Part shown: positions 22,063-35,000 of the stretch, one piece after another
Layout: each line of letters starts with the position of its first letter
How positions within the stretch are numbered: the stretch's first letter is position 1
NCBI GenBank assembly: GCA_947683425.1
Contig: CANTUQ010000043.1
Location: 8,627,501 to 8,691,500, forward strand
Direction of reading: 5' to 3'
Length of the DNA stretch: 64,000 nt
Source of the DNA: Excoecaria cochinchinensis
Taxonomy: Eukaryota > Streptophyta > Magnoliopsida > Malpighiales > Euphorbiaceae
Made by a program: the position numbers and the translations under genes
Notes under the pieces: model-generated
What the model saw: the letters and a program-made list of their open reading frames with translations, nothing else
Database searches by the model: none
Told to the model about the DNA's origin: nothing

Positions 22063-22841
22063 CATCCTCAAAATTCACTTACACCGGAAAGAATTCCCAA
22101 CATTACATTCCATGTCACCAACAAACTCATACACTTCACTCTCAAACTACTCACTTGCTTACACTTATTGACATCATTGTACTCTTAAATCACTTTCTTA
22201 TATTCGAATCAAACACATTCATCAGAATGATCATTACTTAACTGCCCGTCATAAATCAAAGCCCAAACACTTTACACATAAACCAATTAACTTTCGCCGA
22301 TTGCTACATAAATCCTTCAATACTTAAAAGATGTCCGTCATATCTACGTTTCTCCTTAACAATAACACTCCTATCAAACTCCAAAATCCTTTTTACCTTC
22401 ACTTATATAAGATCCTGAAATACTCTTTCTGCTCAACTTTAACCAAACACAGAACACTTTCCTTAATGATTGCTGAGCTCGTCATTCTTACCCTTAATCT
22501 TAATATCAAATAGTACATATACACCCTGTCAGCTTTCTCCCAATCAAAACATATATGCAAATGCTTATCTTGTATGGTCAAAGGGATGATGATGCAATGA
22601 GAGTGTGTTGGCTCATGTATGCAGAATGATGTTGAAGAAATGCAATTAATGCTATGATGATGCACTTTGTCCCATCCCCGTGATTCAATATGCTTTCATT
22701 CAAACACTTTTCTGGAGATAGCTGACAGGCATATAGAGTACTACCAAAACCTTACAAGATCCAAATACTCATCCACTTTAGAATACTAAAAGAAAATCAT
22801 ACTTACCGGAAGACTCTGTAGGAGCTGTCACTTCACTGTGG
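22063..22841 (-). other. Element D non-coding interior
   Basis: About 780 bp between the zinc-knuckle pseudogene and the PPT. The segment 22399-22680 is related to 18717-18930 of element C. No gene is supported. Confidence 0.6.
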
Positions 22842-23367
22842 TGCGCAACAAATCCTGATGGTACACGGGCAGCTCGAAGCAATTCCTCTACATCCTTTCT
22901 AGCTTGCCAAGCCAGATTTTCACTCATCTTCTTAGGACAATCGGAAATCTAGTGTCCCAAGCTGCCACATCTGAAACAAGCTGCAGTCATAATTCGACAC
23001 AAACCCCGGTGCCGTTTCTGACAGTGCGAACATACCGGTGGTATCCAATTCTTCTTACATTTCTTACACTTGTCCCAATGTTGCTTCTGACATTATTGAC
23101 ACATCGGTGGTCCTCAAATTTTCCTTCCCACTAACACCTCTTTACTTGACACCTTTCTTTTCTGTGGTACCTTCTGAACAGGGCCTTGAGAAACCTGAGG
23201 TGCAGTCAGCCTATCCAAAATCCGAATCAATCCTTGCAATAATGTCCTATCATTAGAAACAGGACCGGAATCTCCAACCAAAAGATGTTCAAAAACACTC
23301 TGATTAGCACAACTAGATGCACACTTGCTGTTGTCTCACCCACATTCTCACTAGATTCAGACTCCAT
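22842..23367 (-). pseudogene. gag: Zinc-knuckle-only gag remnant of element D
   Basis: Starts at 23367 with ATGGAGTCTGAATCTAG, the same start context as the ORFs of G (41488) and B (46840). Without any capsid domain it passes from a short leader to CX2C-type knuckles (C.HCQKRH and CFRCGSLGH, about 22950-23080). It is broken by a one-base deletion near 23315 and stops in the knuckle region. It corresponds along its length to the 193-residue ORF of element G, so the capsid-less design is shared by at least two elements. Confidence 0.78.
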
Positions 23368-23430
23368 CTAGACACAACACCAGACAAGACACATTTGCAT
23401 TCAGCCACGACACAAAACTTACAACCATAC

Positions 23431-25510
23431 AACAGAAGCCTCAGACGAAAGATAGGACAGAGGAAATACTTAAGACATAAATATAAAAATATTTATGCAG
23501 TCCAAAATATTACATCAGTATCTTTACTTATTATTACATATACATATTATACAGAAATACAAAATCCCAATTATAGAGGCTGGACAAAGTACAAAATTTC
23601 TAGCTCCTATGTGGCCGACCCATGCAGATGCGCGACTCGAACCGAACAAAACTTGCCACCTGGACGGGAAAAGAACCCATGCTAAGCGATAACGCTTAGA
23701 GGGGAAACACACAAGAAATATGGGCGACCATTAATAATGGTCGCCAAGGCATAACACATGCAAAGTAGCATATGCGGACATTCATAACACATATAATATT
23801 ATACTTGCATATAATAGCCGTGCGTTTAGAGGATCATATCCACATTTATATATAATCATTCAATAGTCAATGTCGCATTTTCACGCAAACTAGTTCACAT
23901 GCTAATCCATAATAGTTAACAGTATAAAATCACATTCGTATACATACTAATTCACAGGCTTATAACCACAATTGATTATATTCAAACGCAGTCAAAATAC
24001 GATATATATGAATAATCTCACACAATAGGCATGCTCGAGTCACATTTAACCCAATCAGAGATTCATAATCACATTCGAATTCCTAACTGATTCACATGAC
24101 TGAAATTTTACACATTCGGATATCAGATTCTCATATTCATATCAGACAAAGCAAAAAAAATACCTGCTGACTCAAAATAGTGGATAACGAGTATACGGAC
24201 ATCACCTTACGGGTGCGAATCGAGTACTGACATCACCTTACGGGTGCGAATCGAAAATCAATTTTATTTTCACATTCAAAAACATTTTCATTAGGAACTT
24301 TAAACAAGATCCATACACATTAAAGGGTTTGCAAGGAACAAAATGGGGGACCTGATCAGGGTCCAAACGTCCAAAGGGCTGCAGCTAAAAGACTTTATTA
24401 GGCATGCCTAACTATCTACTAGACTAACTCTCGCAGGTCATGCATCATTCAAATCATGTATCATATCAGACAGTATATAAATATCATCATATTTAATCCG
24501 GAGTATAGTAGACATATAAAGAAATTCATAATATCAGCCATGCTTCAAACTATTCTTATTACAAAGCATACAATATAATTCGATCAACATGCCTTAGCAC
24601 TATTCAATATTCTAACATTTATCAGAGTCAAATATGGAAACATTATCAGGCCAATCATTAACTTAACATTCAAACTTTACTTTTAACAACTAACCACTCT
24701 TTACAGAAATAGGGTATGTCACAGTCACAACCAGATTGGTTGTCATCGTGACATACCAAAACTCTCGGCAGAATGCAATCTTGGGGTACCTCATGGTGGT
24801 AACCCATTAGGTTGTCACCGTGACATACCCAAACCCCAAAACAGAATGCTATTGCTCACACTTTATCGTATCATTCATACCAACTATTTGTACATTTCTA
24901 TAAATACTTACTTACCCGGTTTGCCACATTGTGGGTCTCCATTTAAAAGAGGAATTCATAAGCTAAAAGCATTAAATCACATTTATCATTATCATATTAT
25001 ATAATCACTCAAATATCCACATGAACCATAATAGCATCATAGATATCTTGCATACTATTACATTCCAATAACATTTATTATCAATGCATGCATCATATAA
25101 TATTGTTAAGCAATTACTTCAATCACACATTCACTGTTCATATCCCATATATATATATTTCATTAATCAAACTCATTTCATTTGATGTCTTTCATGTGTA
25201 TATAACTTAAATCTCAATTCATAACTATGCATACTTGTTCATATCATACATGTTTATATAGATTAAAGTATTATAATACTCAATAATGTCATTATACTTA
25301 ATCCTATTCATGAACATTTTAAAAGGGATAACTATTCTTAAACTCATTTATAGTCCTAAACATGCATCGAATGGATCCTAGAAAGTTTCGGTGTGATGCG
25401 GGTTCAATTCCGGAAGAAAAACACATAAAATGGTCAAAACAGAAGGGGTCACGATGGTAATGACTTTGTTGTGACCGTGAGGTCCAAAAATAAGCATTCT
25501 GTCTTCCAAA
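23431..25510 (-). mobile_element. Element D, 5' LTR (second half only)
   Basis: Inverted Tekay-type LTR. The double stem-loop lies at about 23660-23700 (GCTAAGCGATAACGCTTAG) and the conserved LTR block at 24180-24440. The block contains a direct repeat of a TCACCTTACGGGTGCGAATC motif near 24205 and 24234. The PBS and the last bases of the LTR are missing near 23431, and the first half of the LTR is missing at 25510, where plus-strand gag begins. Confidence 0.72.
24718..24826. repeat. Two Athila-like palindromes inside a Tekay-type LTR
   Basis: Units at about 24718-24753 and 24788-24826 have arms TCACAGTCACAACC / GGTTGTCATCGTGACA and TCATGGTGGTAACC / GGTTGTCACCGTGACA. A third lies at 25447-25482. 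The outer arms match the Athila array motif, while the inner bases (CAACC/GGTTG) differ. Spacing is about 71 bp. Confidence 0.75.
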
Positions 25511-26234
25511 AAGAGAAGTGGAGTGTGCTGGATCTCTTCTGCAGGGTTCTGCTTACGATTGGTGGAGAATGGTTCTGAGGCACCCCCATTTGCCTGACCC
25601 AGTTATTTGGTAGTTCCTCGAACATGAGTTTTGTAGTAAGTATGTGACTAAGGCATATAAGAAGGTTAGATGGATGCAGTTTCTGAATCTTAAGCAGAGG
25701 GCATTATCTGTGGCGGAGTATGAAAAGGAATTCAACAGGCTTAGCAAGTATGCACTGCCGGGTATCCTCACCGAAGAGTTTCATTGCTAGCACTTTGAGG
25801 TGGGTTTGAATGAGACCCTTAAGGCTATGTTGATTTCCTTGATGAGTTCTCTGATAGTTAGTTACTATCATATTGTACAAGCAGCAATGCAAGTAGAGCG
25901 TTCGAAGACGATTTTGAGAGAAATAGCTCAACAAAGGAATCCCTCTGGTGGAAGCTCATCTTCGGGGAAGAGGTCAAGGAAATCGCAAGTAACTTCACCG
26001 AATGAGTCTACCAGTAGCCCTGCTATGAGAGGTAGGAGGCAAGGATCGGCTTATGTGTCTAGTGCTAGGAGAGGCGATTCGGCTGGCCGTGGTGATGTTG
26101 TGCCAGAGTGCTCACACTGCAATAAGTGCCATCGGGCCGAATGCCGTTGGTTAATGGGAGGTTGCTTCCGATGTGGTAGTACGAATCATTTCTTGGCTAG
26201 TTACCTAAGGTTGTCGAAGACTAACCAAGACTAG
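25511..26234 (+). pseudogene. gag: Element E gag (5' truncated)
   Basis: Capsid and nucleocapsid of a Tekay-like chromovirus relative. The reading frame starts inside the capsid (YDWWRMVLRHPHLPDPVIW at about 25554) and runs through VAEYEKEFNRLSKYALPG. It ends with a basic, Ser-rich stretch and the knuckle pair CSHCNKCHRAEC / CFRCGSTNH, whose last cysteine is replaced by tyrosine. TAG stops lie at 25611, 25788 and 26232, all in one frame. The 5' end is cut by element D, inserted on the opposite strand. Confidence 0.85.
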
Positions 26235-26900
26235 CTGGAGACGAGCCAAGCGGGATCTAATACCCCTGAAGCTTGCTGTGGTATAGGAACGGGTCGAGGT
26301 CGTGTTGGATGGCCTAGGGATGAAGCTTCTTCTGAGTCGGTGGATCGCCCTCCAGTGGCTCCAGCCAGAGCGTATGCGTTGAGAGCTCGGGATGAGCAAG
26401 ATGCTCCTTAGGTGATTGCTGGTAAGTTTCTACTCTTTGACACTGAGTGGCATGCTCTAATAGATCTTGGTTCCACACACTCATATTTATGTTCTAAAAA
26501 GTTATGTACTAGTTTGCATAATGCTGCTCAGCTAGATTATGAGATATGTGTAACCAGTCCCTTAGGGCATAGTGTCAATGTAAGTAGAGTATTTAAGGAT
26601 TGTCCTCCAGTTGTGCAAGGAAAAGAGTTTCTAGTGGATTTGATTGGTCTACCTTTTCACGAGTTTGATCTAATTTTAGGTATGGATTGGTTGTGTAATC
26701 ACCGGGCCGTGGTTGATTATCATAGGAAGACAGTAGTGCATAAGGATTGCGATAAATCTTCAGTAGTAGTGAGAGGTTTAGGTTCTAATTCTTTGCATAA
26801 TGTGATTTTGGCTGTGAAAGTGAGGCGATTTATGAGAAAGGGATGTGAGGGTTATTTAGCTTTGGTTTTGGATTCTAGGCATAGTGAAGTTAAGATTTAG
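26235..26900 (+). pseudogene. pol: Element E protease
   Basis: Same frame as gag. A linker with TAG at 26409 precedes the aspartic protease: active site LIDLGSTHSYL at about 26460, then FHEFDLILGMDWL at about 26660. TAG at 26898. No frameshift. Confidence 0.83.
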
Positions 26901-27894
26901 GATATTCTGGTAGTGAATGAATTTGTAGACGTGTTTTCGGAGGAGTTACCGGGTCTATCGCTAGAGAGATAGGTGAAGCTATCCATAGAGATTCTGTGGG
27001 GTACTACCCTAATTTCTAAAGCTCCTTATTGAATGGCTCCTATAGAATTGAAAGAGTTGAAAATTCAATTGCACGAGCTATTAGATAAAGGCTTTATTAG
27101 ACCCAGCATTTCTCCATGGCGTGCTCTAGTGTTGTTTTCCAAGAACAAAAACGGTACGTTAAGGATGTGTATCAACTATTGGCAGATTAATAAGGTTACC
27201 GTGAAGAATAAGTATTCGTAATCAAGGATTGTAGATCTATTTGATCAATTGAGGGGAGCCGAAGTCTTTTCTAAGATTGACTTGCGGTTTGGTTATTATC
27301 AGCTCCGGGTGAAGGATGCGGATGTTGCTAAGACTGCCTTTAGGACGAGGTATGGCTACTATGAGTTTTTAGTGATGCCGTTATGGTTGACGAATGCTCC
27401 TGCGGATTTTATAGATCTAATGAACGGAGTGTTTAGGCCATATCTTGATCGATATGTTGTTGTGTTTATCGATGATATTTTGATATATTCAAAAGGTGAG
27501 CGTGAGCATGAAGAACATTTGCGAGTTGTGCTTCAAGTTTTAAGGGATCATCAGTTATTTGCAAAGCTCAGCAACTGTGACTTTTGGCTGAAGGAGGTGT
27601 CCTTTCTAGGGCATATTGTTTCCTCATAAGGTATCCAAGTTGATCTATCTAAGCTTGATGTGATAGTGAATTAGAAGCCACCTCGAAATGTATCGGAAGT
27701 AAGAAACTTTCTTGGTTTAGCTTGGTACTACAGACGGTTTGTGAAGGGATTTTCAGTCATTGCTTCGTCTTTGACTAAGTTGCTTTGAAAGGAAGTAAAG
27801 CTAGAGTGGACTGATAAGTGCCAAGCCAGTTTTGACCAGTTAAAGAGAATGTTTGTCGAAGCTCCTGTACTTACTTAGCCCATCTCAGGTAAAA
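26901..27894 (+). pseudogene. pol: Element E reverse transcriptase
   Basis: RT in the same frame as gag and protease. Motifs: IELKELKIQLHELLDKGFIRPS, VFSKIDLRFGYYQLRV, the active site VVFIDDILIYSK (about 27470) and VSFLGHIVSS. Many stops (near 26970, 27030, 27219, 27627, 27672 and 27786) but no frameshift over about 2.4 kb. It is interrupted at 27894 by a solo LTR and continues at 30483. Confidence 0.87.
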
Positions 27895-30482
27895 TGTAAC
27901 ACCTCGATACCCCCATTGGAAGGATACCGGGGCGCCACCACAAAACACAACAATAAACATATACATTCATAAATGCGCATAAGTGGAAGCATATGAAGAA
28001 ACAAAAGAATAATTTAATACATTAAATATACATAAAAAAAAAATATACATCATCTGAAGATTTCATAATTACATGTACCACAAATACAGAAGCTGAATAC
28101 AAAATAAAACAACTCCAATTCCTAGTGGCCAACCTTGAAGATGCGCGACGCGAACCGAACAAACCTGCCACCTACACGAGAAAACAACCCGTGCTAAGCG
28201 ATAACGCTTCGTGGGGAGGAACAAAGACACAAGAGAACAAGCACACTAGACAGGAATATAATAAGTAATGCAAATACGAATACGTACACATACCGAAATA
28301 CTTACCATGGCAACACGCGAGATATCTCATGCACAACATACTAAAATCATATCAAAACATAATCACTATTCTAAGGCACTCATTTAATTATAACACTACA
28401 CTGAACATACACTCACATATCTCAAACATCAGCCTGAATCTCACTAGCTGAGGATACGGGAGCACTACACTAGGGGATACTGCGAACAGTATCAAGTACT
28501 ACACTACACTAGAGACCGAAGCCTCAAGAAAATACTTTTAGGCCTGAAGGCAGTAAGGGAGACCAAAGTCTCAAAACATTTTATCACTATCAGAATGACC
28601 ATCTCGGAGGTCGGCAGAAAGACCCAAATGGGGCCATCATAGGTAGCTACACTCATATATCCCTTTATAAGCATGCTTATCTATCCACTACCATGACACT
28701 TCAGGCTCTACTCACTCACTCTAGACATAGCACTAGGCAAAACAAAAATCAAAAGTCATAACACTGGACTACAACATTCACTAAACATTCACTAGGCAGT
28801 ACTAAAAGCACAAGTTAAAACACTAGCATAGCGATAATCGCTAAGTTAAACCATATCAGAATTAAAATCAAAACACTATCACACCAATAATTGTACACCA
28901 CTAGAATAATAATACTAACACTGGAAATAAGGAAAGAAACATACTCCATGTAATAGAGAAAAATGATGCAAAATGAACAAAAAGAGATCATTTTCGAAAA
29001 CAGGATGGAAAACTTGGCAAGCAAGAAGAAATTCTGTCGCGATCACGACAAGGAATTGGTCTTGTGACAGAAGCCAGAAATACACTGCAGAGAACGAGTT
29101 GTGCACGACTCATGCACATGTGCATGACTCGTGCTCGTGTGCACGACTCTTGCACTTGAGTATGACTCATGCTCTCCCTAAAGGAAGTCGCCACGAGTCG
29201 TGTCCCTAGAGCACGACTTGTGACCTCTTTACATACACCTCCGAGTCGTGCTGGCATTCACGACTCGGAGCACGGCAGCTCCCTACACACTCATGATCGA
29301 TCTAATGAAAGGAGCTATCACGAGTCATGCACAACGTCACGATAATTTCCGAAGACATGAGTCATGCTGGAGTGTACGACTCGGAGAAAAGGGAAAACCA
29401 GGCTGCCCGCGCAAAACTGAAATTGTATGGCTCTATCGCACACGCGACATACTCACATTTCTCAGTTCCTTAGCACAAAACTCAGACATTCAACTTTCAA
29501 AACTTAACTCAAAACAACTGAATCATGCAATAACACTTACCTCATCACTCAAATGCATACCAAACATATTAAAATCAAATTATAAACATCATACACTAAT
29601 TATTATCAAGAATTTCACTCAAACTATAAATTAAATCACAAGAACATTCAAGCTGGAAAATTTATCCTAACTCATGAAATTTCCCTTCAAAATCCACATG
29701 CAATCATTCTTAACAATAACAAGCAAAGCCATCATACCCACTAAAAATAACCCATGCATATACACATATCAAACACTCAAAATTGCAGAAATTAAAACCC
29801 AACACACACACAATCCGAATGAGAAAAGGACAGACAAACTCCCAAACCTCTTGAAGCTCAAAACCTAGCTCTTCTTCAAGCTAAAACCTATTCCTTCCCC
29901 TAGCTCTTCTCCTAACCACCCAAATCTTCCGTAAACAAACCCAAAAGTTCTCAATCCAAATCCCTAGATTCCCAAAATTTCCAGCAAAAGTAGGAGAATA
30001 ACTTCAAACATATGCAACCAAAATCGAGCACTTACCTCTTCAATCTTGCTCCCAATCTCTACCAAATCAGCTCCAACTAACAACACCACACAATCAAGGA
30101 GATGAAGAGTAAGAAACGGGAAAGAAAAAGGAAAAAGAGAGAAACGGGAAGGGCAGAGAGGGCAGGAACGGGACAAGGCAAATCTGCCCTCTTTTCTCTC
30201 TTCTTTTCCTTTTTTACTTTCTCATTTAATGCCCACACCTACCAAGTCCACATGTCACAATTCTATTGGCTCTCAAAAAAAATATCTTTGACTTTCCTCT
30301 TTAGATCCTTAGCTTTTCTCTAATTGGTCTTTGTTCAAAATCACTAAAAATTCTTCACTTAAGTACTTACTTTACTCTTTCAATTTGGTGCTCAATACAT
30401 TTCCAATTCTACTTGCACAATTAACGAAATACCCTCCAAATATGCATGCAAATTCCGACTAGGCCTTTTTTGGGGTGTTACA
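27895..30482 (-). mobile_element. Solo LTR, Tekay type, minus strand, in element E pol
   Basis: 2588 bp. On the minus strand it starts at 30482 with TGTAACACCCC and ends at 27895 with GAGGTGTTACA. Flanks are TAAAA (27890-27894) and TAAAG (30483-30487), a duplication with one mismatch. It carries the double stem-loop (about 28174-28211) and a CACGACTC/GAGTCGTG palindrome-rich stretch at about 29030-29400. It holds no gene. Confidence 0.88.
29030..29400. repeat. Palindrome-rich stretch in solo LTR (GAGTCGTG type)
   Basis: Repeated GACTCGTG/CACGAGTC half-sites, for example near 29100-29160, 29195-29275 and 29318-29380. Same half-site type as at 20551-20800 in element C. Confidence 0.7.
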
Positions 30483-30840
30483 TAAAGAGTACACTATGTA
30501 CAGTGATGCATCGAGTATTGGACTTGGTTGTGTTCTGATACAGGATGGAAAGGTGATAGCATATGCATTTATGTAGTTGAAGCCTCACGAACGAAATTAC
30601 CCCGATGAACGACTTGGAATTGGCGACGGTAGTGTTTGCTCTAAAAATTTGGCGTCATTACCTATACGGGGAGACTTGTAGGATCTTCACCAATCATAAG
30701 AGTTTGAAGTATCTGCTTATGCAGAAGGAATTGAATTTGAGACAACGGTGATGGTTAAAGTTGTTTAAGGACTATGATTGTATACTGGACTACCATCCGC
30801 GTAAGGCGAATGAGGCTGCAGATGCCTTAAGTAAGAAGTC
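30483..30840 (+). pseudogene. pol: Element E RNase H
   Basis: MYSDASSIGLGCVLIQDGKV carries the first acid. One single-base indel lies near 30605-30615. Further on TNHKSLKYLLMQKELNLRQR shows asparagine where the family has the catalytic aspartate. A TGA lies at about 30748, followed by FKDYDCILDYHPRKANEAAD, the end of RNase H. Confidence 0.82.
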
Positions 30841-32059
30841 AATTTTGGCTTTATCATTGCAACGTGGTAGATGGAGATTCGATTTTAATGGAGCTTTGAT
30901 CGGCCAGCTTAAAGATAGGCCTAGTCTGAAACAGTTTTATTGGTGGTCAGGTAGGAAAAGAGATATTTTGGACTTTGTTTCCAAGTGCCTAACCTGTCAG
31001 CTGGTAAAGGCTGAGCACCAAGTTCCATCACAGTTGCTCAATCCTTTGCCTATTCCTCAGTGGAAGTGGGACAATGTCATAATTAACTTTGTATCGGGTT
31101 TTCCTTCAACTTAAAGGAAGCATGATTTTATATGGGTAATAATAGATTAGCTCACCAAGTTGGCTCATTTCTTGCCGGTTCGACTTGATTTCCCTATGGA
31201 TCAATTGGAAAAAATTTATATGAATGAAGTGGTTCGGTTACATGGAGTGCCTTTATCGACTGTGTCTGATCGAGATCCCAAGTTCACATCAAAGTTTTAG
31301 AAAGAGTTGCAATCTGCTTTTGGTACCTAACTAAACTTTAGCATGGCTTTTCATCCTCAGACCGACGGGTTATCAGAAAGAGTTATTCAAATTTTGGAAG
31401 ATATAATTCAGGGTTGTGTACTGGACTTTTCTGAAATTGGGACAAATTTGTGTCTTTGATGGAATTTACATATAATAATAGTCATCGGATGAGTATTAGG
31501 ATGGCACTGTATGAGGCTCTCTAGGGACAAAAGTGTCAGACTCTAGTTTGTCGGACATAATTGAGTGAATGTTCTTTAGTGCAGATTTGGTTAAAGACAT
31601 CGAAGAAAAGATTAGACTTGTTTAATAGAACTTGAAGGCAGCAAGAGACCGACAAAGATCTTATGCCATCCTGAAGCGAAAGGATATTCAATACAAGGTC
31701 GGGGATAAGGTCTTTCTGAAAGTGTCACCTTAGAGGAAGGTTCTTCGTTTTGGTAAAAAAGGAAAGCTGAGTCCAAGTTTATAGGACAGTATAAAGTTTT
31801 GGAATGGGTTGGACTAGTTGCTTACCGGTTGACTTTGCCACTAGAGTTAGAAAAGCTACACGATGTGTTTCATGTGTCAATGTTTCGCCGTTACCGGTCG
31901 GATGAATCCCATGTGTTGTTTATTCAGGATGTGCACATTCAGCCAGATTTTTCTTATGAGGAAGAGCCTAAGGCTATTTTAGACAAGTTTAGGGTGTAGA
32001 GAAAATCGAATGTGTTTGAATTACCGTTGGAAGTGTCAAAATGGACACAATTGTCATTA
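30841..32059 (+). pseudogene. pol: Element E integrase with chromodomain remnant
   Basis: The part with the two histidines of the HHCC module is deleted: RNase H tail and linker run straight into FYWWSGRKRDILDFVSKC, then CLTCQLVKAEH. In the core, the first catalytic aspartate is asparagine (INFVSGFPS); SDRDPKFTS and DGLSERV keep the other two acids. The C-terminus has KLHDVFHVSMFRRY and YEEEPKAILDKFRV, the entrance to a chromodomain as in Tekay/Del elements. Many stops are present (near 31112, 31148, 31297 and 31328). The end is approximate. Confidence 0.82.
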
Positions 32060-35000
32060 ATTCGAAAGTTTCGATAACTTTTGGTAAATTGGACAATTAT
32101 GTCATTATGCCTTAAATGGCATCAAGAGAATTATTTTGGTGACTAAAAATGTGTAATTAGATGTTGGAAATGGTTAATTGTAGTAAATGACGTATTTAGT
32201 ATTATTTGAAAAGGGTATAAGGAAAATTAGTCTTTTACACCTACGGATTTAATTGAATGAATTAGTTAATTATGAGGCCCAATGTTGAGAATAATAAAGT
32301 TATATGTCAAATGTAAGAAGAAATAAAAGAGAGAGGATTAAAGAGGTAAATTGCATGAATATCTTTAAAGGGACCAATGAAAGCTTGATAAGTGGCAAGT
32401 CTTTGATCGCACAAATTAAGACATTTATAAAGGGAAGAAAGAGGAGAGATGGGCAACATTTGGCTGGAAATTGTTCAGCCATTTCTTTTCTTCTCTCCTC
32501 TCCATTCTTCTTTGCTATGTGGGGTTGCTAAGGAATAGGTTGAATCAAGTGGGGTTTTGGCATGATTAAGGTAAGTTTTGTGTGTTTTATTTCTCCTTTC
32601 TTCTTCTCTTCCTCTTGAGACAGAATTTTAGATTTGGAAAAATGGGTAACATGAGTTTTGATGTTGGTTTTGTGTGGAGGAAACAAGAGAAGCTAAAGAA
32701 AGAGTAAGAAAGCAAAGGGTTGTGCAGCCAATTAATCTTATAGGAGCAAAGGAAGATGAGGTTTGAAAACTCCTTTTTTTATGCATGAAGTTTTGGATGA
32801 ATTGATGTGTTGTATAATTTTCCTTGAATTTGCTTATGTTGATATATGATGATGGTAGTGAATGTATTTAAATTGTTAAAAAATTGCATGTGAATAGGAT
32901 TTGATGAAAAAACTGTGTTGGGACACTTCCCCCTCTTTGGTTATTTGGCTATATCTAAAGGTTTAAAAATCCATATGGTATGAAATTAGCAACTCTAGAA
33001 ATCTAAGACAACATCTATAAATATCTTAGAAATAGGCATGAGCTAATTCTATCCCTAAGTGCCCCAAAATTGGCCAAAACTAAGGTGTCTCTACTTTTGC
33101 CTGTTCATAGGAATAGTACAGGACGTTTTGATCACATCTGATGATTTTGTCATCTAAATGATCTAAAAATTTTTCCATATGAAAGATAACATACTAGGGA
33201 ACAATTTTCAAGCAGGATTTTTTGTCTATAGATGAGGATTAGATGTTAGTCTAACTGGTTTAAGTTTGACGTGGAAAACAGTTTTGTTATTTTATTTTCG
33301 TAGGGCACCTGATGGAGGCTTCTGTCTTGAGTGCGATAAAACATGCTAAATGAAGGCTTTTCTTCTTATTTGGAACCCCATGGTTAGCAAGAATTATCCC
33401 ACCTTTACCCTCCTCTAGTTTGTGTATTTTTTTATGTTTTTCCTTCCGAAATACACCCGAACTTCACTAAAACATTCTAAGACTTATCCATCACATGTTC
33501 AGAGTTTGTAGAAGAGTAAATAAATGGCTATCACTTAGAAATACAAGTGACTAAGGTCATAAATAAGAATAGTGGCTAAGATACTTAAAAGCGTAATGAG
33601 TCAAACCCCTCCGAATACATCCAAAAGTGGCATGTCTTGATATGTTAATGGATTATACGTGAAAATACTACAATTTTGTATATTGAATCATTAGAACTAT
33701 GGGGTTCTAATTCCCAATCCCTTGGCATACGTAGGAAGCATGGAATACCATTTAAAGTCTGAACCAAAGCATAGAAACTTATTTGCACATAAAAGATAAT
33801 GTATTAACTAAAACTCTAATAATGCCTGGGTACTTGTTAAAAATAAATGTGACATGTATGTGTAGATGCATAAAAAATTTATTGGGCCATTAATGATTCA
33901 AGTCTCGAATAGGCTTACTTATGGTTTAAAATTGTCATATTATGGTAAGATCGAAGTAAATGATTTTGTTATGTATATCATAATCTAAAACTGAAATGAA
34001 TTTTTCATATATAAATGGTTCTTGCATGACTGTCTAAGTACTGAATAATTCTTGATAAATTGTATAATTTAAGGTGTTTGGACATGTGTCGTGTGGGCAA
34101 AAAGGGTTAGTTTGGTGTTGTGGGGAGGTATTATTTGATAGGAGCTATGCAGGACAATGACTGGATTTGACGCTCTTCTCAGTTGTGAGCGAAATAGAGA
34201 ACACGTGATATAATTTTTCGTCGGATGCTCTCTTTCGCGAGCACGACAAAGGCCGTCTAGCTCTCTGTCGCGGGTGTGACTATGGTTGTGAGCGCGACCC
34301 TCCTTTATACTATGAATATTTATGTGTTTTATATACTTTGCTTGGTTTCCTACTTATGAATTATAAATGAGTCAATGTATGAACTATAATATGTGATGCC
34401 ATGTAAACCATATATGTAAGTAAGTTCCTAAATGATATGATATTGGCTATTGAGATTAAATTATGTTATACTTTGCGACTAACTGAGCAATAATTGGATA
34501 AATAATTTAGCCTGCAAGTCGAGTACTTTATAGATAGGCGTGCCTATAGAGTTCTGTTAGCTATAGCCCCAATGTGTTCTACACCCTGATTAGGTCACCA
34601 TTTGGGTCCTCGCGATCCTTATAAGTTTGATCTTGTTCAAGATCGCCAATGTGAAAACATTTGTGATATGAAAAGAAAAGAGATTCATTTTGTACCTACA
34701 GGTAGCAATGTGTTCACTCGTTATCCACTTCATTGAGTTTGCAGGCATAACAATATGTATGAATATGACATGAAGTAATGCAATTTATGAAAATGATACT
34801 ACCTGAAATGTATAAGATGTATTTTGTTATTGTGATAAGGCATCTATTAAGGTAGATGTGTGAAGTGAATGTTGGAAACCATAATGAATGTGAACAAGTG
34901 AATAAAGGGACATGTATAAGATGCGGAAAGGTGTGAATAATGTGTAAGTGATTTGTTAAGATCGATATGAGAATAAAAGCAAGTAATAATTGAATATGTT

